A stretch of DNA of 64,000 nucleotides from assembly GCA_964588335.1 (NCBI GenBank), contig CAZPOV010000009.1, positions 1-64,000 on the forward strand. Reading direction: 5' to 3'. How positions within the stretch are numbered: the first letter of the stretch is position 1; each line of letters starts with the position of its first letter. This document shows positions 25,829 to 34,610 of this stretch, in pieces. This stretch comes from JAGQZY01 sp964588335 (lineage in GTDB: Bacteria; Bdellovibrionota; Bdellovibrionia; Bdellovibrionales; JAGQZY01). The notes beneath the pieces are model-generated. The model was not told where the DNA came from, made no database searches, and was given only the letters and a program-made list of their open reading frames with translations. A program made the position numbers and the translations under genes.

Positions 25829-26239
25829 ATGAAAGCTTTATACGATTATACAGATTACAAAGATTTTTTGAATGACCGAATCAGTCGATTTCCTAATAAG
25901 GGGCGCGGCATTTCCTCAAAACTCTCGAAATACATTGGGGTGTCTGCGGTTATGGTTTCACAAGTGTTGAATGGCAACCGAAATTTTTCGAGAGATAAGC
26001 TGTATTTAACCACCTTGTTTCTCGAAATGAATGACTTAGAAACGGAGTATCTTTTGAATCTTTTTGACGCCAATCAATCGAAAAATTTTGAACACGTCAA
26101 TTATCTTCAGAAAAGACTAGAGAGATTAAAGTCCGAGATTCAAAAGCGAGAGGCTCTGACTTTCTCTGCATCCGAGCGACTGTCAGCCGAAGATTCGACT
26201 TATTGGTCGGCCTCTTTGATCGATAAAACCTACCCCTAA
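25829..26239 (+). CDS. Short TIGR02147-type protein, 136 aa
   Basis: The ATG at 25829 has GAGGG just upstream and gives a start at MKALYDYTDYKDFLNDRISR, the usual beginning of TIGR02147 proteins, which are abundant in Bdellovibrio and Fibrobacter. An in-frame TTG at 25748 would add 27 residues and is less likely. An HTH-like stretch follows (ISSKLSKYIGVSAVMVSQVL, then NGNRNFSRDKLYLTTLFLEM). The family is normally about 250-280 residues, and only the N-terminal HTH half plus a helix is present. DNA binding is inferred. A second short relative follows at 26369. Confidence 0.75.
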   Translation: MKALYDYTDYKDFLNDRISRFPNKGRGISSKLSKYIGVSAVMVSQVLNGNRNFSRDKLYLTTLFLEMNDLETEYLLNLFDANQSKNFEHVNYLQKRLERLKSEIQKREALTFSASERLSAEDSTYWSASLIDKTYP

Positions 26240-26368
26240 ATATTTCCATTTCCAAAGGTATGGATCTCATTTCGAAACACTATTTGGCATTATTGTGGAG
26301 AGTTTTTTTTTGAGAGGTTTCCTACTATTTAATAAGGGAATGATGAGTGATACGTGTCTGGGGGGGAA

Positions 26369-26746
26369 ATGAAGCCTATTATTGAGTTCAATAACTACAA
26401 AAGTTATATCCAATCACTAATTTTATGCTCACAGAAGGAGAAGAGCGAGGTTTATTATGAGCTCTCCTGTTCTTTAGGGGTTCCTGTGGCCCAACTAAAA
26501 AGTATTTTCGAAGGCGAAAAGCATATTTCGGAGGATAGTCTGCTCCTCGTCTGTATCTACTTTGGCCTAGGTGATTTGGAAAGTCGCTATTTAAGTGTAT
26601 TGTTGCGTTTAAACCAAGCCATCAATTGGCAAGAGATTGATAGTCTGTGTGGTCAGCTTGACCTTTTAAAACAAGAAATGATCGATCTTAGGCTTGAGCA
26701 AACCACAGAAATTTCAATGGTCTCGGAAATTTTTGATTGTGCCTAA
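26369..26746 (+). CDS. Second short TIGR02147-like protein, 125 aa
   Basis: The ATG at 26369 directly follows a GGGGGGG ribosome-binding site. The sequence IEFNNYKSYIQSLILCSQKE, then LSCSLGVPVAQLKSIFEGEK and HISEDSLLLVCIYFGLGDLE matches the layout of the preceding gene (25829): family start, HTH, then LExxYL. The C-terminus ends soon after with an acidic, helical tail. The pair may be diverged duplicates. Regulatory target unknown. Confidence 0.65.
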   Translation: MKPIIEFNNYKSYIQSLILCSQKEKSEVYYELSCSLGVPVAQLKSIFEGEKHISEDSLLLVCIYFGLGDLESRYLSVLLRLNQAINWQEIDSLCGQLDLLKQEMIDLRLEQTTEISMVSEIFDCA

Positions 26747-26823
26747 AGTCTTTTAAAAGTCTCAAAATAAGACAGATGATATAGATTTTAATATTTCCTG
26801 AGGGATTCCGATAAAATGGAATC

Positions 26824-27333
26824 ATGAATCAGTATATCATTCCAGGAATACTCTTTTGCCTAACCATGTTTTTCGCGTATTTATTCGTGACAGGGCCTAT
26901 TGGAGGATCCCATGGCCAAAGTGACCTGGCAGATTCCACTGGAAAAGTCCCTTACAATAGGTTGATCAACCTCAAAGAACAGACTCGCATGCGCCTCGAT
27001 TTAAAGAAGCAGCAGGCGGTGCTACAGAGGACCGGTGATAAGCCTTTTTTGGACCCAGGTGCTGACAAGAGAAATGAAACCCATAAGTTGGACTTGAATG
27101 ACGATTATGGTCCCGCAGCTTTCGATATCAACAGTCGGAATTCGGCCAGTGCCATGACTTTAGATCAAAAAATGGATGAATTTCTTGCTAAGCGCCAGCG
27201 TTACGAAGAGCTCGAAAAGCTGAAGAGACAAGAGTATGTTCAGCGTTTTATCGAAGAGTCCTACAGAATGGGCTTTGACGTGCGGATAAACGATAAAATG
27301 GAAATTGTCAGCGTTAAAAAGCTGGATCGATAG
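26824..27333 (+). CDS. Membrane-anchored protein with helical tail, 169 aa
   Basis: Residues 5-25 (IIPGILFCLTMFFAYLFVTG) form one N-terminal membrane helix, with the rest on the far side or cytoplasmic. A long polar, charged region follows with predicted helices (RLINLKEQTRMRLDLKKQQA, then LDQKMDEFLAKRQRYEELEK). No cysteine-based or enzymatic motif is present. The ATG is acceptable although the ribosome-binding site is weak. It precedes the lpoB gene by about 230 bp. Function unknown. Confidence 0.65.
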   Translation: MNQYIIPGILFCLTMFFAYLFVTGPIGGSHGQSDLADSTGKVPYNRLINLKEQTRMRLDLKKQQAVLQRTGDKPFLDPGADKRNETHKLDLNDDYGPAAFDINSRNSASAMTLDQKMDEFLAKRQRYEELEKLKRQEYVQRFIEESYRMGFDVRINDKMEIVSVKKLDR

Positions 27334-27562
27334 ACCTACTGACCTTTTGGCTCTTGTTTTCGACCAATCAGAAAATCCTGTTCCCCTAAACCTAAACCAC
27401 ACTGACATCGACCTGAGAGGGTTGGATTGAGAAAACTGCCACTGAACTGTACATAATCTTAGTTGGGCGAGCTGCAGAACGAGACCATGAACGTTGCTAC
27501 TGGTGCATTTAGGTTTTAAACTGACTGGAACCCTATTCGAATAATCAATGAGGAGTGGAACC

Positions 27563-28159
27563 ATGTTTAAAAAAATAGCTCTTTTAATCAGCGTATTACT
27601 GGCGTTTTCAGCCTGTGGACCTAAGGGATTTATAAAAGGCGAGTACGATGAGGACGTCACCAGTGACAACCTTCTGAATGACCGTTGGTCAGAAACCGAT
27701 ATGCAAAGAGTTGTGAAAGACTTGGTAGCCAAAATGCTTCGAAGTCGTCACATTCAGAACGCGAAAACACCACCCATTATTATGGTGACTCGATTGCGTA
27801 ACGAAACCGATGAACACATCAATACAGATAGCATAATGGACATGGTTCGAGTCGAGCTACAGAATGCTTCGGAAGTTGAATTTGTTAACAAATCCGCTCG
27901 TGGCGATGTCGCAGAGGAGTATGAGTACCAAAACTCTGGAATGGTTTCAGAAGAAACAAAAAAGAGCGCTGGTGGGCAAATTGGTGCCGATTTTATCTTG
28001 GATGGAGCACTGACTTCCAATGTGCAAGATATAAACAAACGGAAGACCGTCTATTACAAAGTCACATTGAACCTTACAAACTTGAAAACCAACGTTATCA
28101 AATGGACGGGTTACAAGGAGCTTCGCAAAAAGTATAAGAAAAGACGGATGGGGCTCTAA
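27563..28159 (+). CDS. lpoB: Penicillin-binding-protein activator LpoB-like lipoprotein
   Basis: The ATG at 27563 has AGGAG seven bases upstream and is preferred to the in-frame ATG at 27548. A lipoprotein signal MFKKIALLISVLLAFSAC gives a lipidated Cys18. The domain DRWSETDMQRVVKDLVAKML, the strand PPIIMVTRLRNETDEHI and GGQIGADFILDGALTSN follow the LpoB fold (PF13036). In E. coli LpoB crosses the periplasm from the outer membrane to activate PBP1B. The next gene encodes a COG3014-like TPR lipoprotein, a neighbour of LpoB homologues in many genomes. A PBP1A gene lies at 7970. Confidence 0.88.
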   Translation: MFKKIALLISVLLAFSACGPKGFIKGEYDEDVTSDNLLNDRWSETDMQRVVKDLVAKMLRSRHIQNAKTPPIIMVTRLRNETDEHINTDSIMDMVRVELQNASEVEFVNKSARGDVAEEYEYQNSGMVSEETKKSAGGQIGADFILDGALTSNVQDINKRKTVYYKVTLNLTNLKTNVIKWTGYKELRKKYKKRRMGL

Positions 28160-28186
28160 TTTTTAGGAACCAGGAAAGTTGGTAAC

Positions 28187-29398
28187 GTGCTAAAAGCTCT
28201 GTCTATCACTCTCTTATTGCTGTTGATTGGCTGCGCGACCTACCAGTCAGATGTGGGGGAAGCACGTGATCAATTAGCCATGGGCTCGCCGCAAATGGCG
28301 GCGAGTTTATTTGCCGAGCGGGCGGGGCAAGAGGGTAAGGACCAACTTCTCTATATGTTGGATTACGGAATTGCTCTGCACGAAGCCGGTGATTTTGAAA
28401 AAAGTAATGAAATATTGATTCAGGCCGACCAACTGGCAGAGGTCAAAGATTACACCAGCCTGTCGAGAGAGGCGGGCTCGTTGTTTTTAAGTGAGTCGCT
28501 GATTCAATATAAGAGTGAGCGCTTTGAAAATATATTAATAAATGTTTACTTGGCGCTTAATTTCACCTTGCTGGGAGACTACGAGAACGCGTTGGTGGAA
28601 TGTCGGCGCATCGACAATAAGCTTTATAAGCAGAAACTTGAAAATGAAGATCCTCGAAAAAGTTTTTTCGCGCGCTACCTTTCGGCCATGATATGGGAAG
28701 CACAAGGGAAGTGGGACTCGGCTTACATCGATTATCAAAACGCCTATAATATCAATCCCAGTCTCAACTATTTAGGGAAGGACTTGATACGTTCGGCCTG
28801 GCGGGCTCGCCGGTCTCGTGACTTAAAAGATTGGCTCGATCAGTATCCCCATTATGAATTGGCCGATATTAAAAAAGAAGCACGATCGACAGGAGAATTG
28901 GTTTTTTTGTATCAACAGGGCTGGATACCAAGAAAGCAGCCGCGGCCCGAGAACTTTCGGTTTCCCTATCTAGTTCCCCATTATGCTAAATTCAATCAAG
29001 CCATTATTGAGGTGAACGGAGAGAAGAAGACTCCGACTCAAATGCTTTACGACGTCGGACAAGAGGCCACTCGCACCCTGAACGCTGATTATTCCTATCT
29101 TGTGGCAAAAAAAGTCGCTGGATTTATTGCCAAAGAAGTGGCTGCAGATCAAATTCGACAGCGAAACGAAGCTTTAGGGGCATTGGCTCTGATTGCCATG
29201 CATGCAACGGATCGAGCCGACCTCCGGCAATGGTCGACTTTGCCCGACAGTTTTCAGATCTCCAAGTTACACCTGCCTCCCGGAGAGCATGATATAAAGG
29301 TCTATGCACAGGGTCCAGCTGGAGAAAGACTTGTTTTCGATTCCAAGGTGAAGATTCGCAAGGGTCAAAAGACCTTTATTTCCGAAAGAACTTTTTAA
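28187..29398 (+). CDS. COG3014-like TPR lipoprotein
   Basis: This 403-residue protein begins with GTG. A lipoprotein signal ITLLLLLIGCA gives lipidated Cys16. Tetratricopeptide-like helical repeats follow (PQMAASLFAERAGQEGKDQL; GDFEKSNEILIQADQL; WDSAYIDYQNAYNINPSLNY). The C-terminal third (about 280-403) includes YSYLVAKKVAGFIAKEVAAD and a beta-rich end ending HDIKVYAQGPAGERLVFDSK. It lies 27 bp after lpoB in the same direction. The pairing resembles the known COG3014/LpoB neighbourhood, so an outer-membrane scaffold role is inferred. Confidence 0.8.
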   Translation: MLKALSITLLLLLIGCATYQSDVGEARDQLAMGSPQMAASLFAERAGQEGKDQLLYMLDYGIALHEAGDFEKSNEILIQADQLAEVKDYTSLSREAGSLFLSESLIQYKSERFENILINVYLALNFTLLGDYENALVECRRIDNKLYKQKLENEDPRKSFFARYLSAMIWEAQGKWDSAYIDYQNAYNINPSLNYLGKDLIRSAWRARRSRDLKDWLDQYPHYELADIKKEARSTGELVFLYQQGWIPRKQPRPENFRFPYLVPHYAKFNQAIIEVNGEKKTPTQMLYDVGQEATRTLNADYSYLVAKKVAGFIAKEVAADQIRQRNEALGALALIAMHATDRADLRQWSTLPDSFQISKLHLPPGEHDIKVYAQGPAGERLVFDSKVKIRKGQKTFISERTF

Positions 29399-29501
29399 AA
29401 ATCGAGTCAGTCCATTAGCGCTCGTGCTGGTTGCTAGGCCTTGATCGTCGATATTTGAAGTAAATTACACATTATTAAAATAAAAAGACCAGTCACTGGC
29501 A

Positions 29502-30599
29502 GTGATTTTGTGGCAATTTCTTCTAATGAAACAAGTCAATGAGTCTGAATTGCTTTTGCCCAGCTTGGGTGGGATTACGAAAGTATTTATTGTTGCTGCC
29601 GGACTTTATTTCGGAGCTGATTTTTTCATACCTCTCGCTATCTCTTTCATATTATTTTTATTGTTTTCTCCGATCGTCAATACCTTGAGTGGCGAAGGCA
29701 GCAAAGCAAGAAAGTGGTTGGTGACCGTTCTTCTGATGATTGGACTCACCACAGCCTTGTTTTCGGCCATGTATTACATGGCCACTCCGACCTATAACTT
29801 TTTTAAAACAGCCTCAAAGAATCTGGATCGAGTTCAACGAGAACTTGTTTTTATTAAAGGAAGCATGCCGACCTTAGAAAAAGCACAGAAAACGGTGGAT
29901 GACATCTCAAAATCTCGAACCACTCCGGAAGCCGCTGAACAAATTTCCAAGTCTCCGATTCGCGATGAGCTTTTGGCCATCATTCAAGGTTTATTAAGAT
30001 ACTTTGCTTTGATTGGTTTCTTACTTATTTTCTTTTTAGTTTATGGTGATGACTTGATTCGCAGCAGTTGGAGGTCCTTTGGATCGACACCAAAGGGTTT
30101 CGAGATGAGTCATTTATTAAAGAGAGTTAAGAAAGCCATGGGTCGTTATTTGTTAACGGTGACAGCAATCAATTTTCTTTTAGGAGTCGCTATTGCCGGA
30201 GGCCTTTATATCTATGGTTTTAAAAACCCGATTATTTGGGGTTTCTTAGCCATGAGTTTGAATTTTATCCCATACCTGGGAGCCATTGTTGGATCCTCCC
30301 TGGCACTTGTTTTTGGCTACGCGATGTTTGGAACGCTCTTCGCTGGCTTTGTTCCAGCAGCGATCTATTTCGGAATTAATACAATTGAGGGCCAGATGAT
30401 AACGCCATTGATTTTAGGTTCGACATTTAAGATTAATCCATTAGTTATTCTTTTGGTTATGCTTATTGGAGGATTCCTGTGGGGTCTGATTGGTCTATTT
30501 TTAGCCGTCCCTTTCCTCGTGATCAGTCAACTGATGTTGGAAGAGCAAAATGATATTTATAAAAGGCTAGAAAATGAAGAAGTTAAGGAATCAACGTGA
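29502..30599 (+). CDS. AI-2E-family transporter (PerM/YdiK-like)
   Basis: This 365-residue polytopic membrane protein has about seven to eight helices. The conserved central segments are LGAIVGSSLALVFGYAMFGT, FGINTIEGQMITPLILGSTF and NPLVILLVMLIGGFLWGLIG. The family includes TqsA and many exporters whose substrate is unknown, including sodium/proton antiporters. The start is uncertain: GTG at 29502 or ATG at 29526. It overlaps the mechanosensitive channel gene by a few bases, so both are probably expressed together. Confidence 0.9.
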   Translation: MILWQFLLMKQVNESELLLPSLGGITKVFIVAAGLYFGADFFIPLAISFILFLLFSPIVNTLSGEGSKARKWLVTVLLMIGLTTALFSAMYYMATPTYNFFKTASKNLDRVQRELVFIKGSMPTLEKAQKTVDDISKSRTTPEAAEQISKSPIRDELLAIIQGLLRYFALIGFLLIFFLVYGDDLIRSSWRSFGSTPKGFEMSHLLKRVKKAMGRYLLTVTAINFLLGVAIAGGLYIYGFKNPIIWGFLAMSLNFIPYLGAIVGSSLALVFGYAMFGTLFAGFVPAAIYFGINTIEGQMITPLILGSTFKINPLVILLVMLIGGFLWGLIGLFLAVPFLVISQLMLEEQNDIYKRLENEEVKEST

Positions 30600-31633
30600 T
30601 GGATTTTGAAAAACTCATAGAGCCGGCGCGCCTAGAAACCATTAGCTTGTTTGAAAAGACCATCAAGAATCTACCTTATATCATTTCGGCAATGGTCATA
30701 CTGGTATTGTCTCTATTTTTTGCCTATTGGTTCGCTCGATGGATCCGGAGCCTTCTCACCCAAAAAACGTCCAATGTCTTGGTGGCCGGTGCGGTTAGCA
30801 AAGCGGTATTCACATTGGCTATTTTGTTGGGGCTATTCTTAACTTTAAAAACTTCAGGCTTGTCCGGTTTGGCGGTGACCCTCATGGGTGGAACGGGCTT
30901 GGTCGGAATCGGCTTAGGCTTTGCTTTAAAAGGAACCTTTGAAAATTATATCGCAGGGTTAGTGATTAGTTTTAAAGATATATTCAGAAAAGGAGAGTTG
31001 GTGGTCATCGAACCCTACGAGGGGATTATTCAATCGGTGACAACCAGGGGAACCACGCTGATGGATTATGACGGTAATAGCATCATTATTCCCAACGCGC
31101 AGGTCGTTTCATCGGCCATCAAAAACCTGACTCGTAATCCGAAAATGCGGCTCCACTTTAATGTAGGAATTGGTTATGAAGACAATTTTGAAAAAGTAAA
31201 ATCATTAATCGAAGACTTTTTCATGAACCACACCGATAAAATTCTTAGCGACCCTCCACCCTTTGTGTCCTTAGAGAGCTTAGGCTCGGCAACTGTGAAT
31301 ATCAGAGTCAACTTTTGGATTAATACCACCAAAGTGAGTCAATTTAAGTTGAAGTCTTGGGCGATCAATTCGATCAAAGAACTGCTTATCAATAACAACA
31401 TTTCCATGCCCGATGATGCCCGTGAAATTGTTTTTGCCTCGCCATTGGAAATCTCCAATACATCAAATGATAAGAAAATTGAAAAGGACGTTAGTTCTAA
31501 CCAGAAGAGTTTTCCACAGAGTCATCAACAGGTTTCTGGCATCAACAAAGAAGAATTCTCTCCTGAGATCGAGGATCTTCGCGAGCAAGCTTTAACAACC
31601 GAGCCGCCAGAGAAAGGCGAGAGTCTTATCTGA
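30599..31633 (+). CDS. Small-conductance mechanosensitive channel (MscS family)
   Basis: This 344-residue channel releases solutes on hypo-osmotic shock. It has three N-terminal helices. The Gly/Ala-rich pore helix is GLVGIGLGFALKGTFENYIA. The beta domain follows (KGELVVIEPYEGIIQSVTTR, GNSIIIPNAQVVSSAIKNLT) and then the alpha/beta C-terminal domain (FNVGIGYEDNFEKV). A polar, disordered tail of about 60 residues follows. The ATG at 30599 overlaps the TGA of the upstream transporter gene. Confidence 0.94.
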   Translation: MDFEKLIEPARLETISLFEKTIKNLPYIISAMVILVLSLFFAYWFARWIRSLLTQKTSNVLVAGAVSKAVFTLAILLGLFLTLKTSGLSGLAVTLMGGTGLVGIGLGFALKGTFENYIAGLVISFKDIFRKGELVVIEPYEGIIQSVTTRGTTLMDYDGNSIIIPNAQVVSSAIKNLTRNPKMRLHFNVGIGYEDNFEKVKSLIEDFFMNHTDKILSDPPPFVSLESLGSATVNIRVNFWINTTKVSQFKLKSWAINSIKELLINNNISMPDDAREIVFASPLEISNTSNDKKIEKDVSSNQKSFPQSHQQVSGINKEEFSPEIEDLREQALTTEPPEKGESLI

Positions 31634-31634
31634 T

Positions 31635-32852
31635 TTAAAGGTCCTTGTAAATGGTATGCTTCTCACGAAGGTCGTCGATTGACTGTTTTAAATGAGGGCC
31701 AGCAATGGGGTCATCGTCACAATAGTGGTGGAGAGGTTTCATAATGGAATCGGCGAATGCCCTGACATCAAAAGCGAACAAAGAAATCCTTGGGGTACCG
31801 TTACTATCCTCCATGGCTTGCGCTGTGTGGTAGTTTTCAGCCATCACATAAAAAGCCGCTTTGATTTGATCAATACACTCCTTGGCTGTGAACGGATCGT
31901 TAACACCGGGGGATAGAGCGCGGGCTAAAATCTCGGTCAGCAAAAGGAGGCCGAAACGATAATCTTGAATCATAGACTTCTGACTTCCCACTGCTATACA
32001 CCCATTAAGTTTTTCACAATCATCTTTCGAAAGCTTGGAGTCTTGATCTTCGATCGCGGCCCAGGCCTGATCTTTAGTTATAAAGTCGCCCGCTGTATTG
32101 AAGATTCTTATTTTTGAATTCGATTTTTCCATTATTGATAAAATGTCACTGTAATTAATGAATTGTATATAACCCTGGCCATCGAATCGAAGCTGTGTGT
32201 TGGATTGGGTTTCTACAAATGCGACATCCGATGAGCTCTTTTTTTCGCTAAAACCCTCGTGAGAAAAATAGTTGATTATTTCCTCTTGGGTTTTTCTACC
32301 GACACGATCAACAACAGAGGTCATTCGGATCATAGCTGGGACGTGATGAATAAAATAAACAAAGGCAAGAGTGGAAATTAAACTTAAAACCAAAGACACA
32401 TTGATAGCCAGTATGGGTGGGGTGGGAGCCTCACTGCCTTGCATGGCGCCTTGGACGGAGCTGAGTGTGAAGACAGTATATATAAAGGTTCCAAGGAACA
32501 CACCTAAGGTCACTTGACTGCCGCGGTCGTCAAGAAATCCAGACAGACTGCGAGGTCCAATCTGTGAGCTGGCGTGAACAAATGAAAGTAAAGTCATCGA
32601 AAAGCTAACACCAGCCACCGTCATGGATGATGTGGAAAGAGTGCTTAATAAACTTCTGGCGCTATCGTGGTTGACGTGCAGAAAGAGGCTAAAGTTTTTA
32701 ATCGTTTCTTGAAAATGGCTGTCGAGGAAAAAAGTCAATAAGTGGAGAAAGACTGCACCAACCACAAAGGCCCCAGGAATCGCCCAGTAATTGGTTTTAA
32801 TTTCGGCAAACTTTTTTAATAAGGTTTGTTTGATGGGGGATACGAGCTTCAT
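31635..32852 (-). CDS. DUF2254 membrane protein
   Basis: This 405-residue protein has four predicted N-terminal membrane helices (AIPGAFVVGAVFLHLLTFFL; VAGVSFSMTLLSFVHASSQI; LGVFLGTFIYTVFTL; LAINVSLVLSLISTLAFVYF). A soluble C-terminal domain contains the family signature LARALSPGVNDPFTAKECID. The position of SLLSTLSTSSMTVAGVSFS is typical of DUF2254. The biochemical role is not known. AAAGAGGAT precedes the ATG. It converges with the mscS-family gene, with one base between stop codons. Confidence 0.85.
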   Translation of the reverse strand: MKLVSPIKQTLLKKFAEIKTNYWAIPGAFVVGAVFLHLLTFFLDSHFQETIKNFSLFLHVNHDSARSLLSTLSTSSMTVAGVSFSMTLLSFVHASSQIGPRSLSGFLDDRGSQVTLGVFLGTFIYTVFTLSSVQGAMQGSEAPTPPILAINVSLVLSLISTLAFVYFIHHVPAMIRMTSVVDRVGRKTQEEIINYFSHEGFSEKKSSSDVAFVETQSNTQLRFDGQGYIQFINYSDILSIMEKSNSKIRIFNTAGDFITKDQAWAAIEDQDSKLSKDDCEKLNGCIAVGSQKSMIQDYRFGLLLLTEILARALSPGVNDPFTAKECIDQIKAAFYVMAENYHTAQAMEDSNGTPRISLFAFDVRAFADSIMKPLHHYCDDDPIAGPHLKQSIDDLREKHTIYKDL

Positions 32853-33061
32853 TATTAAAATCCTCTTTGCGTCACAATATCACAGGCCATTGTTTAGTCT
32901 TGATGAATTTGCTGTGTTAATTTGTCGAATAATGCAAAAACACGGTCGCATCAATTCCTGAGTTGTCTCAGATCAAGACGATCTGCAGATCCTGGGCTGT
33001 CGATAAATGGCTAACAGTCCAGAGAGTCTTAGAAAATCAAAGATTTTACCGATAAGTCTTC

Positions 33062-34498
33062 GTGGCACAATGTTTTTTTCTCTTTTTATCAATTCTCGTT
33101 TTTTGCCATCCGGCTTTGGGTGAGGTCACTGGCAATGCCAGTCCCTCTGTTGAAGAAAGCGTAGAGACCGAAACTTGTGAGCCAATGTCGGAAGACTCAG
33201 TCACTTACCGCTGCGCAGTCGGTCTTTTCAACGGTGCAAGAGCGTTGTTGTATGATTTACCAGCAGGATTTATTTCTCAGTTGGCAGCAGGAAGCCAGGC
33301 CTTGGCGGAGTGCAATCGCGACCCAGAGATTAAACGTGGTATCTTGATGATTGTTGAACCATTGATTCGCGACGAAATGGCACAAAACATGAGTTTTGGT
33401 TGTGAGATGTTGATCGAGCGTGCGCGTCTATTGGAAGGTCAGTTTCTTCACAACATCCGGGAAAAGCAAAGAAACTACCGTTATGGGCAGGACATGTTGG
33501 CCAATCGTGAAATGACTCCTGAACAAGAGCAGCGTGTTCGAGAGCGGTTAGAGGACTTTGAACTTACAAGCAACGAGCAAGAATTCTTAGCGCGTTGGAA
33601 TGCTCGCAACGACATGTCGGCTCAGGTTCATGGCCAGCAGAGAGCAAATATGGTTGCCGGTGTGCAAAGAATGTGGTCGTGCCGAAACCGAAAAAATATC
33701 ATCGAAGGAGCTTGCGGACTTGTGGGTGGGGCCGGGGCTGTGGGAGCGGTGGCTCGGGCCGGTCGATTGGCGCGAGGCCTGAGTGCGACCGGGGCCGGCG
33801 AAGCTGTCAGTCTCACTCCGGCTTTGCACGCGCAGCTTTTACGCAACGGGCTTAATAGCTCGCAGTTGTCGAGGCTGACACAGAACCTTTCGCTACAGCA
33901 AGTGATGGAGGTGAATGGGCTGCTCACTCTTGTTCGCAATGGTACAGCTTTAAACATTGATCAGGCCGGACGCTTGGGGCGACTGATGAGTGAGGCTCGA
34001 GTGCCGGGGTTTGGCGCTTTTCATCGAACAACTCCTGAGGCGCTGCAAAGTATCGCGACTCAGGGAACGATGTATGGGGCGGCAACCAACCGTAGGATTT
34101 ACGCTTTTCCCTTTGTAACCACAGGTCGTTCTTCACTCACTGCTGGAAAAGAATTGGGTGAGTCCATGATCAGTTTCCAAGGCCAAGCGGCCACTCTGTT
34201 TAATCCTCGGACACCGCGTGGGCTTTGGTCCGCTTTGCAAAGGTCTCAGGGGCATCAAGCCACGTCGGTTGGCAATCTCATTATTGATGAATCGCAATGG
34301 GTGGACGGTCTGTTGGTCGTAACTCGCGCTCATATTTCTCGCTTACCTCTGCGGGAGCGCATTCCGGGCTACACCATGGACGCTGTGGATGTGGGAACGA
34401 CAGTCGGCAGCGTTGGTGCGGCCGTGGGACAAGTCACGATCGAGGGGTTGGGGCAGATCAATTTTGATATGCCGGCCAACCCAAATGCGGGAAATTGA
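33062..34498 (+). CDS. Secreted protein, 478 aa, with possible ADP-ribosyltransferase-like C-terminus
   Basis: It starts with GTG and has a Sec signal peptide (FFLFLSILVFCHPALG). The mature N-terminal 170 residues are helical with four conserved-looking Cys (TCEP, YRCAVG, AECNRD, FGCEML). A Gly/Ala-rich linker (CGLVGGAGAVGAVARAGRLA) resembles the hinge of polymorphic toxins. The C-terminal part (about 317-450) starts GAFHRTTPEALQSIATQGTM and continues AATNRRIYAFPF. This has the spacing of His-x-Thr-Thr...Gly seen at the start of some ADP-ribosyltransferase-like or KptA-like domains. That is a pattern impression only. No immunity gene, secretion partner or repeats are next to it. The terminator at 34501-34535 belongs to the opposite strand. 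Confidence 0.65.
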   Translation: MAQCFFLFLSILVFCHPALGEVTGNASPSVEESVETETCEPMSEDSVTYRCAVGLFNGARALLYDLPAGFISQLAAGSQALAECNRDPEIKRGILMIVEPLIRDEMAQNMSFGCEMLIERARLLEGQFLHNIREKQRNYRYGQDMLANREMTPEQEQRVRERLEDFELTSNEQEFLARWNARNDMSAQVHGQQRANMVAGVQRMWSCRNRKNIIEGACGLVGGAGAVGAVARAGRLARGLSATGAGEAVSLTPALHAQLLRNGLNSSQLSRLTQNLSLQQVMEVNGLLTLVRNGTALNIDQAGRLGRLMSEARVPGFGAFHRTTPEALQSIATQGTMYGAATNRRIYAFPFVTTGRSSLTAGKELGESMISFQGQAATLFNPRTPRGLWSALQRSQGHQATSVGNLIIDESQWVDGLLVVTRAHISRLPLRERIPGYTMDAVDVGTTVGSVGAAVGQVTIEGLGQINFDMPANPNAGN

Positions 34499-34500
34499 AA

Positions 34501-34535
34501 AAGAAAAAAAAAACCCCGGTTTCGAACCAGGGTTT
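34501..34535 (-). terminator. Intrinsic terminator of the phaR-type gene
   Basis: An inverted repeat AAACCCCGGTTTCGAACCAGGGTTT lies at 34511-34535. Read on the minus strand, the stem is followed by a run of T (over ten bases with one interruption at 34501-34513), as expected for the gene at 34611-35246. On the plus strand the stem is followed by GCTAAGAG, so it works poorly in that direction. Confidence 0.85.
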
Positions 34536-34610
34536 GCTAAGAGGCCTTGATACAGCACACTCAAATCTTAAAGCAGAAGACCTTGTCTTCGGCTTTCAAC
34601 CAAACAATCG

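Noticed and set aside
33587..33957. Several ORFs on both strands inside the secreted protein gene at 33062
   Set aside because: They are alternate-frame shadows of a GC-richer coding stretch and have no ribosome-binding sites or recognisable domains.
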